Source: Keguizhuia sedimenti
GTDB taxonomy: Bacteria; Pseudomonadota; Gammaproteobacteria; Burkholderiales; Burkholderiaceae_D
Length of the DNA: 64,000 bases
Assembly: GCA_030715135.1 (NCBI GenBank)
Contig: JAUYVH010000002.1
Coordinates: 1 to 64,000, forward strand
Reading direction: 5' to 3'
Below, in pieces: positions 17,516-25,743 of the stretch. Under the pieces are notes generated by a model, which did not search any database, was not told where the DNA came from, and saw nothing but the letters and a program-made list of their open reading frames with translations. A program made the translations under genes and the position numbers. Position 1 is the first letter of the stretch. Each line of letters opens with the position of its first letter.

Positions 17516-19108
17516 CTAAAAACCTAATGCAATGCCTTCTCCTCGCGGATCAGCACCGCCTTCAAAAAATGGCGACCATGGTCCGCGCAGGCGGATCGCC
17601 TGTGCAGTGCCCATGCGCGGATAGGGCCAAACCGCTTTCTCGACGGGGTGGCCCATCTCCCGCAGCTGCGTGAATGTCTCCGAGGGAGCGGTGGACTCGA
17701 TCAAGAGCTTGTTGGATTCATCTCCCCATGAGCGGCCGTATAGAACACGGGGCGCCTCGATCGCCTGCTGCACATTGAGTCCGAAATCGATAGTCCTGGT
17801 AATCAGGGATGTCTGGGTTTGCGGCTGCACTTCGCCTCCCTGCGTGCCATAGACCAGGTAAGGTTTCCCTTCCCGGAATGCCATGCCCGACATAAGCGTG
17901 GATGCCGTCTGCTTTTGGGGAGCCAGAACATTGGGATGATCAGGTTTGAGCGAGAAAAAGCTTCCCCTGTTCTGCAAAAGCACCCCCGACTCCGGATCGG
18001 TCACGCAGGACCCGAAATCGAAATACAAGCTCTGTACCAAACCGACGGCATTTCCGTATTGATCGGCGATGCTGATGAAAGTCGTATCGCTGCCGCCGGG
18101 CGTGTTTTCGTGTGTCAGTGCTACATTGGCAAGCCAGGCCTGTCGCTCCCTGTCCGCCCACTGCGCGTCGAGCAAGCTGCTCAGAGGAATAGGGGAAAAG
18201 TCCGGGTCGGTGAGATACCGGTCGCGCTTGCGAAATGCCCACTTGGTCGCCTGAATCGCGGCATGGAAATAGTCTGCGGAATCCATGCTGCATCCGGAGA
18301 AATCTATCCCGTTAAGGAAGTTAAGCATCATCAGTCCTGCGATGCCCTGTGAAGGAGGCGGAACCTGGAATATCTGGTGATTCCTGTAGGTAGTAGAGAT
18401 CGGCTCCACCCATCTGGCATCGCATGCCTGGAAATCTTCCAAAGTCAACAGCCCGCCCTGGCTCTGCAGATACTGAACAATGGAACGGGAGGTTGTTTCA
18501 TAAAAATGCCTGGGTCCGGAACGAGCGATTTTTTCAAGCGTATTGGCCAGGGCGGACTGCCTGAGCCGGTCTCCTTCCCAAAGCGGTTCGCCCTTGTTGA
18601 GGAAAATGCCCGCACTGCCGGGGTCAGCCCTGAAATCCTCGATGTCATCGTGGATCCACCTCGCTACATCCGCGGTTAACGGGAAACCGGTTCGCGCATA
18701 GTGAATTGCAGGCTCAAGAAGACGCTGAAACGGCTTGGTGCCATATTTTCGGTGTGCAATATCCCAGCTTGAAACCGCGCCTGGAACGGTAATCGCAGAA
18801 AGCGGCCCTCTGCTTGGAATAGTCTTGTATTGCGAAAATTTGTCGAGCGTGGCATGGCGGCCCGAACGACCGCTGCCATTGATGGCGGAAACGGTTTTCG
18901 TGTTGGCATCATAAATCAGCCAGAATGCGTCGCCTCCGATGCCGATCATATGCGGCAGCACCACGCTCAGTGCGCCGGCCGCGCAAATCGCTGCGTCGAC
19001 TGCATTCCCGCCTTCCTTCAATACATCCAGCGCGGCACCGGTTGCCAGATAATGCGCTGTCGCAACCATGCCGTTTTCGGAAATGCATACAGGCCGTGTG
19101 GTTCTCAT
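17516..19108 (-). CDS. Gamma-glutamyltransferase family hydrolase, no signal peptide
   Basis: The start MRTTRPVC (19108) follows a GGAGA site; an upstream Met at 19129 is less likely. It lacks any export signal, unlike its Tat-exported paralogue in this cluster. The catalytic Thr is the first of the pair in SDTTFISIADQYGNAVG, and GGNAVDAAI, PPSQGIAGLMML and YGTQGGEVQPQT are the typical family blocks. Length (530 residues) is normal. It begins the leftward cluster; the amidohydrolase follows 27 bases later. I infer intracellular cleavage of a gamma-glutamyl or related amide bond. Confidence 0.85.
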   Translation of the reverse strand: MRTTRPVCISENGMVATAHYLATGAALDVLKEGGNAVDAAICAAGALSVVLPHMIGIGGDAFWLIYDANTKTVSAINGSGRSGRHATLDKFSQYKTIPSRGPLSAITVPGAVSSWDIAHRKYGTKPFQRLLEPAIHYARTGFPLTADVARWIHDDIEDFRADPGSAGIFLNKGEPLWEGDRLRQSALANTLEKIARSGPRHFYETTSRSIVQYLQSQGGLLTLEDFQACDARWVEPISTTYRNHQIFQVPPPSQGIAGLMMLNFLNGIDFSGCSMDSADYFHAAIQATKWAFRKRDRYLTDPDFSPIPLSSLLDAQWADRERQAWLANVALTHENTPGGSDTTFISIADQYGNAVGLVQSLYFDFGSCVTDPESGVLLQNRGSFFSLKPDHPNVLAPQKQTASTLMSGMAFREGKPYLVYGTQGGEVQPQTQTSLITRTIDFGLNVQQAIEAPRVLYGRSWGDESNKLLIESTAPSETFTQLREMGHPVEKAVWPYPRMGTAQAIRLRGPWSPFFEGGADPRGEGIALGF

Positions 19109-19165
19109 ATCGTCTCCATAAACGAACATTGATTACATCGTAGTCCGGCTTATGGGAGAAATAAA

Positions 19166-19202
19166 TCAGGATGGCCTGATTCCGACCTAAGGATTTCCTT
19201 AG
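19166..19202. promoter_or_regulatory. Two palindromes upstream of the GGT-like operon
   Basis: CTAAGGATTTCCTTAG (19187-19202) is a perfect 16-base palindrome and TCAGG-atgg-CCTGA (19166-19179) is a second one. Their centres are 22 bases apart, two DNA turns. They lie between the LuxR-type response regulator gene and the start of the GGT-like operon. I infer operators for that regulator. Confidence 0.5.
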
Positions 19203-19308
19203 ATTGCGGCAGAGCACAGGCATGGGGGAGGCAGCTTGCAGGAAACAGAGAGGAAGAGAAAGCCAGTCGGTGGCTTTATCCCGGCCGAGGTCGAAGCCGA
19301 TATGGACG

Positions 19309-19965
19309 TTACTGGCCAGGTTTTTCAAAGCCCTCGTCTACCAGGCCATGCTTCAAGGCATAGTAGACCAGGCTGGCGGTATTGGTCATGCCCATTTTCT
19401 GCAGGATGTTTGCCTTGTGCGTGCTGATCGTCTTGTTGCTCAATGAAAGAATATTGGCAATGTCGTTGACGCTATGCCCCTCGACCAGCATTTTGAAGGT
19501 CTGAAATTCCCTTGCCGTGAGCTTGGTATGCGGCAGGTCCATTTCAGGCTTGTGCATCTGCTTCACGATTTTTTCTGCGATTGCAGGAGAAATGAAGCTG
19601 CCGCCGTCCGCCACTTTCCTGATCCCTTCGATTAATTGGCCTGACGCGGTGTTTTTTGTGATGTAACCCGCTGCCCCTGCGCGTATGGCCTGCACGGCAT
19701 ACTGGCTTTCCTGGTACATGCTTAGAATAAGAATCGGCAGATCCGGCTTGAGTGCCTTGATCTGCTGAATCAGCGCCAATCCGCTCTTGCCGGGCATGGA
19801 CATATCGAGCACCAATACATCGACGTCCAGCGTCCTGATCAGCTGCAGCAGTTCCTGCCCGTTCTCCGCCTCGCCAACGACCGACATGTTGGGCACGAAA
19901 GAGATGATTTGTTTTAGCCCATCCCGGATGATGGCGTGGTCGTCTGCAATGATGATCTTAGTCAT
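19309..19965 (-). CDS. NarL/FixJ-type response regulator
   Basis: A 218-residue regulator with an N-terminal receiver (acidic pair DD at 8-9, phospho-acceptor Asp in LVLDMSMPG at about 53, Lys in YITKNTA at about 104). A LuxR-type helix-turn-helix follows (LTAREFQTFKMLVEGHSVNDIANILSLSNKTISTHKANIL-like, about 148-190). Its start overlaps the end of the adjacent sensor kinase gene by eight bases, so the pair is translationally coupled. The palindromes just downstream, in front of the GGT-like operon, are the obvious candidate targets. Confidence 0.93.
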   Translation of the reverse strand: MTKIIIADDHAIIRDGLKQIISFVPNMSVVGEAENGQELLQLIRTLDVDVLVLDMSMPGKSGLALIQQIKALKPDLPILILSMYQESQYAVQAIRAGAAGYITKNTASGQLIEGIRKVADGGSFISPAIAEKIVKQMHKPEMDLPHTKLTAREFQTFKMLVEGHSVNDIANILSLSNKTISTHKANILQKMGMTNTASLVYYALKHGLVDEGFEKPGQ

Positions 19966-21574
19966 TTACGCTTTGCGGAAGATCAGTCGAGGTGCTTCTT
20001 GGTATTTGCAGGATGATGTTCGTGCCATTTCCAGGTTCGCTTTCAATTTTCAGCCTGCCCCCAAGCATTAAGGCGCGTTCTCTCATTCCAACCAGTCCCA
20101 GATGTTTTTTAGCCTTGCCGGAAGATTTTTCGATACCCAGCCCATTGTCCATTATTTTCAGGATAAGCGATTTTTTCGTGCCGGTCAGCTGAACTTTAAC
20201 AAATGTCGCTTTGCTATGCTTCCCTATATTGGTCAGGGATTCCTGAATGATCCGGAACAAAGTCGTATTGATCTCCATGCCGAAATCGTCCACCTGGTTC
20301 GGCAGTGATATTTCATATGCGATTCCGGTGTGCTCCGAAAACAGTTCAAGCAGCCATTCCAGGGCAGCAGGCAAGCCGAGCTCATCAAGGATCGAGGGCC
20401 GCAGGTCCGAAGCGATCCTTTGCACCGATTCCACGGTCGATTCGGCAATTTCCTTAAGGGACTGAAGATTCTTCGTCCACTCCTCATGCCCGAGTTCCTT
20501 GTGCTTTTCTATCACGCTCAGGCCGATGCGAATAGCCGTAAGAGACTGGCCGAGCTCATCGTGCAGTTCCCGCGCTATACGTGTGCGTTCCTCTTCGCGC
20601 ACGGTTTGCAGATAAGCGGACAATTCCCTTAACTGGCTGCGGGACTCGATCAGCTCTTTTTCGATTCTTTCCCTTTGCTCGGTCTGTTCTATGAAATCGA
20701 CTGCAAACGACAAATCGCTCGACAAGGCCTGAAGCAGCTGTACGATATCTTTCGAGAAAAAATTCATTTCCGTGGCATACAGCACAAACAAGCCGATCTG
20801 CCTTTTTCCTTGAACGATGGGGAATACCGCAAAACTCGAAAAACCCAATTCCCGGCAACGCATTGCATGCGAGTTTTTTTTCCTTGTATTGCCTGTGTCA
20901 TTGCAGATATGGCGTTGAAAAGGTTTATCCCGCAGTGTGATGAAATCGGGATCCGAGTCAGCCCCCAGCGTTCTCATCAGAGACTGCCGCTTGCGCGGCT
21001 GGTTTGAGTAGCTGGAGAGGTCGGTGATCGTTTCAGCGCCTTTATCGGAAAAACTTCCGATCCAGGCCAGGGCAAGTCCGCCCGACTGAACGGCAATCTT
21101 GCAGACGGTTTCAAAGAGCGTCTTCTTATCCGAAATCCGGACGATCGCCTGGTTTGTCTTGCTGCGGACGGAGTACATGCGGTTGATTTTTTCCAGTTCC
21201 GCTTCTGCCTGCTTTCTTTCGGTGATATCGCGGGAAATGCCAACGGTCCCGATTACCTTGCCTCTTTTATTCAAAAGCGCGGTCTTGATGGTGTCAAAGC
21301 AGCGCAACGAACCATCTTCGCCTTTTCTGATTTCCTCGTATCGTTCGCTGGCTCCTGATTGAATGACTCTTTTATCCGTCTCTATGTACTTATTTCCCCA
21401 TTCGAGAGGCCAGACGTCGGCAGGGGTTTTGTGCAGGATTTGCGCCTCAGTCAGGCCGCACGCTGCCATGAATGCTTCATTTACAAGCACATATCTCGAC
21501 TTCACATCCTTTAGCCATGCCTGGTCTGGGATGTTGTTCAGAATTGCCTTATGTAGTTCACTTCCGAGATTCAT
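19958..21574 (-). CDS. PAS-GAF sensor histidine kinase (NarX-like HisKA_3 type)
   Basis: No membrane segment is present, so this is a cytoplasmic kinase. Residues about 8-125 form a PAS domain (NIPDQAWLKDVKSRYVLVNE; followed by a PAC-like GTVGISRDITERK). Residues about 145-300 form a GAF domain. The dimerisation/phospho-acceptor region reads RIARELHDELGQSLTAI, with His the phosphorylated residue, and the HATPase carries DNGLGI and GLVGMRERA. It partners the LuxR-type regulator encoded immediately downstream. The GAF domain may bind a small ligand linked to the neighbouring amide/deaminase cluster; the signal is unknown. Confidence 0.92.
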   Translation of the reverse strand: MNLGSELHKAILNNIPDQAWLKDVKSRYVLVNEAFMAACGLTEAQILHKTPADVWPLEWGNKYIETDKRVIQSGASERYEEIRKGEDGSLRCFDTIKTALLNKRGKVIGTVGISRDITERKQAEAELEKINRMYSVRSKTNQAIVRISDKKTLFETVCKIAVQSGGLALAWIGSFSDKGAETITDLSSYSNQPRKRQSLMRTLGADSDPDFITLRDKPFQRHICNDTGNTRKKNSHAMRCRELGFSSFAVFPIVQGKRQIGLFVLYATEMNFFSKDIVQLLQALSSDLSFAVDFIEQTEQRERIEKELIESRSQLRELSAYLQTVREEERTRIARELHDELGQSLTAIRIGLSVIEKHKELGHEEWTKNLQSLKEIAESTVESVQRIASDLRPSILDELGLPAALEWLLELFSEHTGIAYEISLPNQVDDFGMEINTTLFRIIQESLTNIGKHSKATFVKVQLTGTKKSLILKIMDNGLGIEKSSGKAKKHLGLVGMRERALMLGGRLKIESEPGNGTNIILQIPRSTSTDLPQSVND

Positions 21575-21695
21575 CGAACCCTCTGCTAGGTGAATCGGCC
21601 CATATAACGAAGCACATCACATAGATGAGTACTTCATCGCCGGAGCGTGCCATTAAACTCATTCTATTATGTGCCGCGGAATTAGGGGGCTTCAT

Positions 21696-21839
21696 ATGAG
21701 CCTGTTATGCAGCGAGATGACTGATTCCGTTAGCGAGCATCTTCCTCAGGCTGGAAGCGCGCATCGATATTACGGCGTCAAACCTCCAGGCTATAGTGCG
21801 CGCGATGAATATGCCATTGCGGCGGTGCCGGCTGGATAA
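21696..21839 (+). CDS. Possible small protein, 47 aa
   Basis: A short frame with an AGGGGG ribosome site seven to eight bases before the ATG. It encodes MSLLCSEMTDSVSEHLPQAG followed by a polar, Tyr-containing segment (HRYYGVKPPGYSARDEYA). There is no signal peptide or membrane helix. It stands alone between the divergent sensor kinase gene and the cyclic di-GMP riboswitch. The ribosome site is its only real support and I recognise no family. Confidence 0.35.
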   Translation: MSLLCSEMTDSVSEHLPQAGSAHRYYGVKPPGYSARDEYAIAAVPAG

Positions 21840-22073
21840 ATGCCTTCCCTTAGTGCTTGCATCGGGCCCGGCAGGTAGATTTCTTTCGCTGCACAGGTTT
21901 CATGAAACAGGTTCAACCCCGGACTCTTGGCGTCTGGAAAAGTGCAAGAGCATCCTGATTGAGAATTATCGCGCAATAAAATTCAGCAATGCCTTGCAGT
22001 GACGGATGTTGTAAATTCCCTAAGCCATGTTTGACAAGTGGTCATGCAGCGAATAAATTGATTTTGTGATCGG

Positions 22074-22209
22074 CACAATGGCCTGAAAATCATTGTGACT
22101 TTGGCAAACTTATCGTGAGGTAAGGACGCAAAGCTACCGGTCTCGGCCACCAAGCCGAGATAGCGGGGTTGCATGATCCGGGCAACCATTATCTTGACCT
22201 GATGGTTTT
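22074..22209 (+). promoter_or_regulatory. Class I cyclic di-GMP riboswitch (GEMM-I) with terminator-like platform
   Basis: The core reads GGCAAACTTATC-GTGA-GGTAAG-GACGCAAAGC, with P1b closed by a GNRA tetraloop. It continues CTACCGG, a perfect P2 stem TCTCGGC/GCCGAGA (22141-22160) and TAGCGGGGTT. This is the same framework as the well-studied Vc2 aptamer. A further stem CACAATG/CATTGTG precedes it (22074-22097). Downstream, GGTTGC (22167-22172) can pair with GCAACC (22182-22187), which in turn overlaps AACCAT pairing with ATGGTT (22202-22207) before TTTT. Aptamer folding would free the terminator-like hairpin, suggesting an OFF switch; the direction is inference. Confidence 0.88.
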
Positions 22210-22232
22210 CTCATTTACATATGGAGAAAATC

Positions 22233-22528
22233 ATGAAAGGTAATCTATCCTCTTTCATTCGGGCGGTTTAGTCGCCCATGTCTTTCTGTTGTTCCACGGA
22301 ATGGCCATTGCCTATGGCTCCAGCTCCACAACTCTTGAAGTATCCACCGTCATTCTTCCGGAACCGCCGCCAGTGTTGGCGCAGACTCTGAACGCGAAAA
22401 AAGAAGTCATTGCCGTCTATCAAATGCATCCTGCCGACGCGCTAAAAAACGCCTCTGTCATAAGCACAATGGAGGAAGCCAAAGGCGATGGAGGCAGGAT
22501 CAAAATAATTTCCCTTACGTTCAACTAG
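22233..22528 (+). pseudogene. Small exported protein under the riboswitch, frameshifted in the signal peptide
   Basis: A GGAG-preceded ATG at 22233 starts MKGNLSSFIRAV and stops at once. The next frame continues GLVAHVFLLFHGMAIAYGSS and runs to 22528. Adding one G near 22265 joins them into a perfect signal peptide (basic start, hydrophobic core, polar end) followed by about 65 residues containing VILPEPPPVLAQTLNAKKEV. The gene lies directly behind the cyclic di-GMP riboswitch, so its product should be a secreted protein tied to the motile/sessile switch. The family is unknown. Whether the break is genuine or a sequencing error cannot be settled here. Confidence 0.6.
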
Positions 22529-22954
22529 GCCCTGTTCGGCGATTCAACTTGCACCTGCTTCAGAAAACGAACGATGTTTCGGGCGCGGCCATGCCATGCA
22601 TACATGGAAAGAGCGGCCAGGGAAGACCTCGCACTACCAGACCGGCTGAACGATCCGGCCAACTTACTGCATTGAGCGCTTGAATCCATAATCCCAAGCC
22701 TGCCTGCAGCTTTTCGATACGCAGGCATTTTTCCGAGAGCCTGCTCACGGGCACGAAAACACGGTAGGGGATGCATCGCTTGATTAGTGTACCGATCCAT
22801 CATTGCGCTTGCTGCGTATCCCTTTCTTGTGAAGATGCTATTTTTATATAGTGATCTCCGAACTCAAAAGATTCTGAAGAAATAAATCTTCGGGAAATCG
22901 GCCATGCATCTGGACGAAGTCATGTCCTGTTGCGTATATCTGCCGGGTAAAAGC
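22529..22954. other. Intergenic region ahead of the HD-GYP gene
   Basis: No gene with family resemblance is visible. The region separates the riboswitch-controlled small gene from the HD-GYP gene in the same orientation. No strong terminator was found, so read-through from the riboswitch transcript is possible but unproven. Confidence 0.4.
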
Positions 22955-24223
22955 ATGAATCGATTTAACAAACGCACCGCTGTCCGAATTGCCGTCGTCA
23001 GCATGCTGCTCGCAGCCGTCACGAGTCCGATTGCCTGGTTCGTTGCGCATAAAAACGCGGAGGAAAGTACTGTATCGCTTGCGATGGAAGAGTCGCGCCG
23101 CCTCTTGCATTTGCATCATTTCGACACGATGGAGCTGAGCGGTCCGGATGCCGGCGAACATGCCAGCAAGGCTGCGAATGCCCTCGCCGGAGGGCTGTTC
23201 GATATAGCTGAAATTTATAATCAGGACGGAGAAAAATTCGCCATGGCGATGACCGAAGAGGGGCGCGCGGTCGAGGCACAGCTTCCCGCCCACGCCCGCC
23301 CAAACTATGCATCAGCTTCTTTTGAGAGCTTAAAGCTGAGAGATAAGCGCTGGATCTTGCGTGTTTTCGTACCACTAAAAGAAGGACCCGGCAGCGAGCC
23401 GGCGCAGATTGCCGGATATTTCGAGGGCGTGCGGGTCGTCTCGGCATGGCAACGCGAGCAGATGTTCGAGAGGGCGCTAAGCACTGCCATGATGGTCGGT
23501 CTCGCCTCGCTGTTGTGTGGTGCAGCCATCTATCCGGTCGTCGTGCACTTGTCAGCTGACAATGAGCGGAAGGCTCATGAAATCCTCGATTCACACATTT
23601 CGATGATGGAAGCACTCGGACGCGCCATAGCCAAGCGGGATTCCGATACCGGCGCTCACAATTTCCGGGTTGCATGGATTGCTACGCGTATAGGTGAACG
23701 TTTCGGGCTGCAGGGCAAATCCATGCAGTCCCTGATCGTAGGCAGTTTTCTGCACGATATCGGTAAAATCAGCATACCCGATGCCATCCTGCTCAAGCCC
23801 GGCACGCTCGACCCCAAAGAATCCGAAATCATGCACACTCATGTGACGCAAGGCGAGGATATTGTTGACGGCATAGGATGGCTGGATGATGCCAAAGCGG
23901 TAGTCGCGGCTCATCACGAGAAGTGGGATGGCTCGGGCTACCCGCGCAAACTATCGGGCGACGCAATCCCTCTCGCGGCGCGCATATTTGCGGTTGCCGA
24001 TGTCTTCGACGCGCTCTGCTCGCGGCGACCATATAAAGAGCCGATGAACTTCGAAGCGGCAATGTCCATTCTGGAGGCGGACACTGGAAGCCATTTCGAT
24101 CCCGGCGTGATGGCCTGCTTCCGGCCGATTGCACGGGAGATATTCGACAGCCTTGCAAAATGCAGCGAGGACGATGCCCGGCGAATGCTGGAAGAACGTG
24201 TCCGGTTTCATTTCGGCATATGA
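22955..24223 (+). CDS. Membrane HD-GYP cyclic di-GMP phosphodiesterase
   Basis: The start MNRFNKRTAVRIAVVSMLLA (22955) is preferred; an ATG 51 bases upstream is possible. Two membrane helices (about 9-30 and 195-220) flank a periplasmic sensor region. The C-terminal half is an HD-GYP domain: HNFRV, the HD pair in SFLHDIGKISIPD, then HTHVTQGEDIV, HHEKWDGSGYPRKLSGDAIPLAARI and ADVFDAL. All metal ligands and the GYP signature are present, so it should hydrolyse cyclic di-GMP to pGpG/GMP. The riboswitch for the same messenger lies about 750 bases upstream on the same strand, suggesting a local feedback loop. Confidence 0.92.
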   Translation: MNRFNKRTAVRIAVVSMLLAAVTSPIAWFVAHKNAEESTVSLAMEESRRLLHLHHFDTMELSGPDAGEHASKAANALAGGLFDIAEIYNQDGEKFAMAMTEEGRAVEAQLPAHARPNYASASFESLKLRDKRWILRVFVPLKEGPGSEPAQIAGYFEGVRVVSAWQREQMFERALSTAMMVGLASLLCGAAIYPVVVHLSADNERKAHEILDSHISMMEALGRAIAKRDSDTGAHNFRVAWIATRIGERFGLQGKSMQSLIVGSFLHDIGKISIPDAILLKPGTLDPKESEIMHTHVTQGEDIVDGIGWLDDAKAVVAAHHEKWDGSGYPRKLSGDAIPLAARIFAVADVFDALCSRRPYKEPMNFEAAMSILEADTGSHFDPGVMACFRPIAREIFDSLAKCSEDDARRMLEERVRFHFGI

Positions 24224-24521
24224 GCATGTCCGGGCGAAATTGCTGGAAGCATATTTCGTGGCTGTTTTCTCTTTTCTCGGATCGACAGCTCATCCGTTTA
24301 CAGCGAACCTGGTAGCGCTATTGCGCGGCAACGAGCGAATCCAGGCGAAAGAACATGATCTGCTCCGGTTTGCACGGCCGAGTCGAAAAGAGCTTTCGGC
24401 GGAGCTGGAACTACGCGCGAATGCCGGCTTCCGCTCGCAGTGCTTAAGATTTCCTTCAGTTGCCGGACCAATCCTTTTATCACGTCGCAACGGCGCGCTT
24501 ATCGGATTGAAATTAAGTATC

Positions 24522-24813
24522 ATGAGTAAGCCGCTACTGAGAACCCACGCACGGTTGCGCTGTTCGCCGCATTGTTCTCCACGCTTGTCTCGATCTATGC
24601 GGCACCTGCCAGGGCGAAGGATCAAATCCTCGCGAGCTTCGGTCGTCTTCTCGCCCATGCGTCGCCCACTACTGCGCCGCGCCTTTGGCTTTATCCAAAA
24701 GCGATGTGGATCCCTTGGTCGCCAAAGCGAATGCCGTGCTGCGGGAGCTGCCGTCTTACCATCTTCCCGCCAAAGTCGCTTCACTTCCGGTAAAGCCAAA
24801 ACGGAAACAATAA
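24522..24813 (+). pseudogene. Small exported protein with two one-base breaks
   Basis: Three frames fit together if single G residues are added at about 24553 and 24675. The start is MSKPLLRTHAR (ATG 24522). The middle is VALFAALFSTLVSIYAAPARAKDQ, a signal peptide with a clear AxA site, then ILASFGRLLAHASP. The end is SKSDVDPLVAKANAVLRELPS, finishing at a TAA at 24811. The rebuilt protein is about 97 residues, exported, with a helical mature part. I recognise no family. As with the riboswitch gene, both breaks sit next to GG, so sequence error is a real alternative to decay. Confidence 0.5.
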
Positions 24814-25114
24814 GCCAGTCCGGTTGCTTCGCCGCGGTTGTCTTTGACCGCGGCGCGAATGATGGTTAATACAAGGCCAGATTTGAAGAGTACACGCGGC
24901 CGGAATTTTCCGGCAATCTCCCGCAATTCCTGCCAAACAATCGACGTATGCAGCCACGGTGCAGTTGGCTTCATCCAAACCGCGTAAAGTAAGAAAACAG
25001 GATTTTTCCGTTGCATCCTGGTAGTCGTATAGTTTTCTTAATTCAAGTTAAGGCATTGAAAATCTATTCAATAAGACAATGGCCTTTGATTTTTAATGCC
25101 CGAAGATAAGAAAC
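24814..25114. other. Intergenic region
   Basis: About 300 bases with no supported gene. Open frames on the minus strand (24756-25016) have neither a ribosome site nor a recognisable family. Confidence 0.35.
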
Positions 25115-25549
25115 ATGGCCAGCATTCATTCGTTTCCGATACATGGTCTAAAACGCTGCAGGCAGCTATTTGCCGAGGCAGAAAATGCCGTTTCATCCAG
25201 GCAGTGGGATGTTGCCTACGCCTGTTTTGCGCTCTTCAAAGAAGCAATAGGCCATCGTTTTTCCATGGAAGAAGAAATTTTATTTCCTGCATTTGAGGAA
25301 ATACCTGGAGCAAGAGAGACGCCAGCCGCTGCAATGCGACAGGAACATGATCAAATGCGCGTCGAGCTTGATCACCTTGCCAAGTGCCTGGCTCTAAAGG
25401 AACAGGACTTATATCTTGGTCATTCGGAAAAACTCAATTTTTTAATGCAGAGACATATTAATAAAGAAAAAACTGCGTTTCATGTAAGGGCCGACAACGT
25501 TCTTTCACGAAAGCAGGCTACCTTATTTATGCCAAGAACAAGTGGTTAA
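25115..25549 (+). CDS. Hemerythrin-like domain protein
   Basis: A 144-residue four-helix-bundle protein with the metal-ligand pattern of hemerythrin HHE domains. His appears near residue 10 (IHGLKRCRQLF), then HRFSMEEEILFPAFEEI (His and Glu ligands, about 50-65), EHDQMRVELDH (about 84-94) and MQRHINKEKTAFH (about 116-128). Such proteins hold a di-iron site and are used for oxygen or nitric-oxide sensing or iron handling. There is no signal peptide, so it is cytoplasmic. It stands alone on the plus strand. The last motif has Lys where many family members have Glu (H-x-x-x-E-E), so full metal binding is not certain. Confidence 0.8.
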   Translation: MASIHSFPIHGLKRCRQLFAEAENAVSSRQWDVAYACFALFKEAIGHRFSMEEEILFPAFEEIPGARETPAAAMRQEHDQMRVELDHLAKCLALKEQDLYLGHSEKLNFLMQRHINKEKTAFHVRADNVLSRKQATLFMPRTSG

Positions 25550-25743
25550 TGGCCGCCATGGCACGATCCGTCTTTACTCAAGCGCGACTCAATGCAGTGA
25601 CCAGGGGATTGAATGAGCACCCCAGAAAAACGCCAGACTATGCAAGGTCCGTTCATCGATTGCATCAATCCCTTGCGTCGCCGCCAGAAACCGCAGTCAA
25701 TTGCGAACACTCATGATCCCTACATGGGCAGAGTTATGCAGCG

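Noticed and set aside
24129-24869. Plus-strand frame of 246 codons overlapping the HD-GYP end
   Set aside because: Its product is Arg/Ser/Pro-rich and the region is better explained by a short exported protein in other frames.
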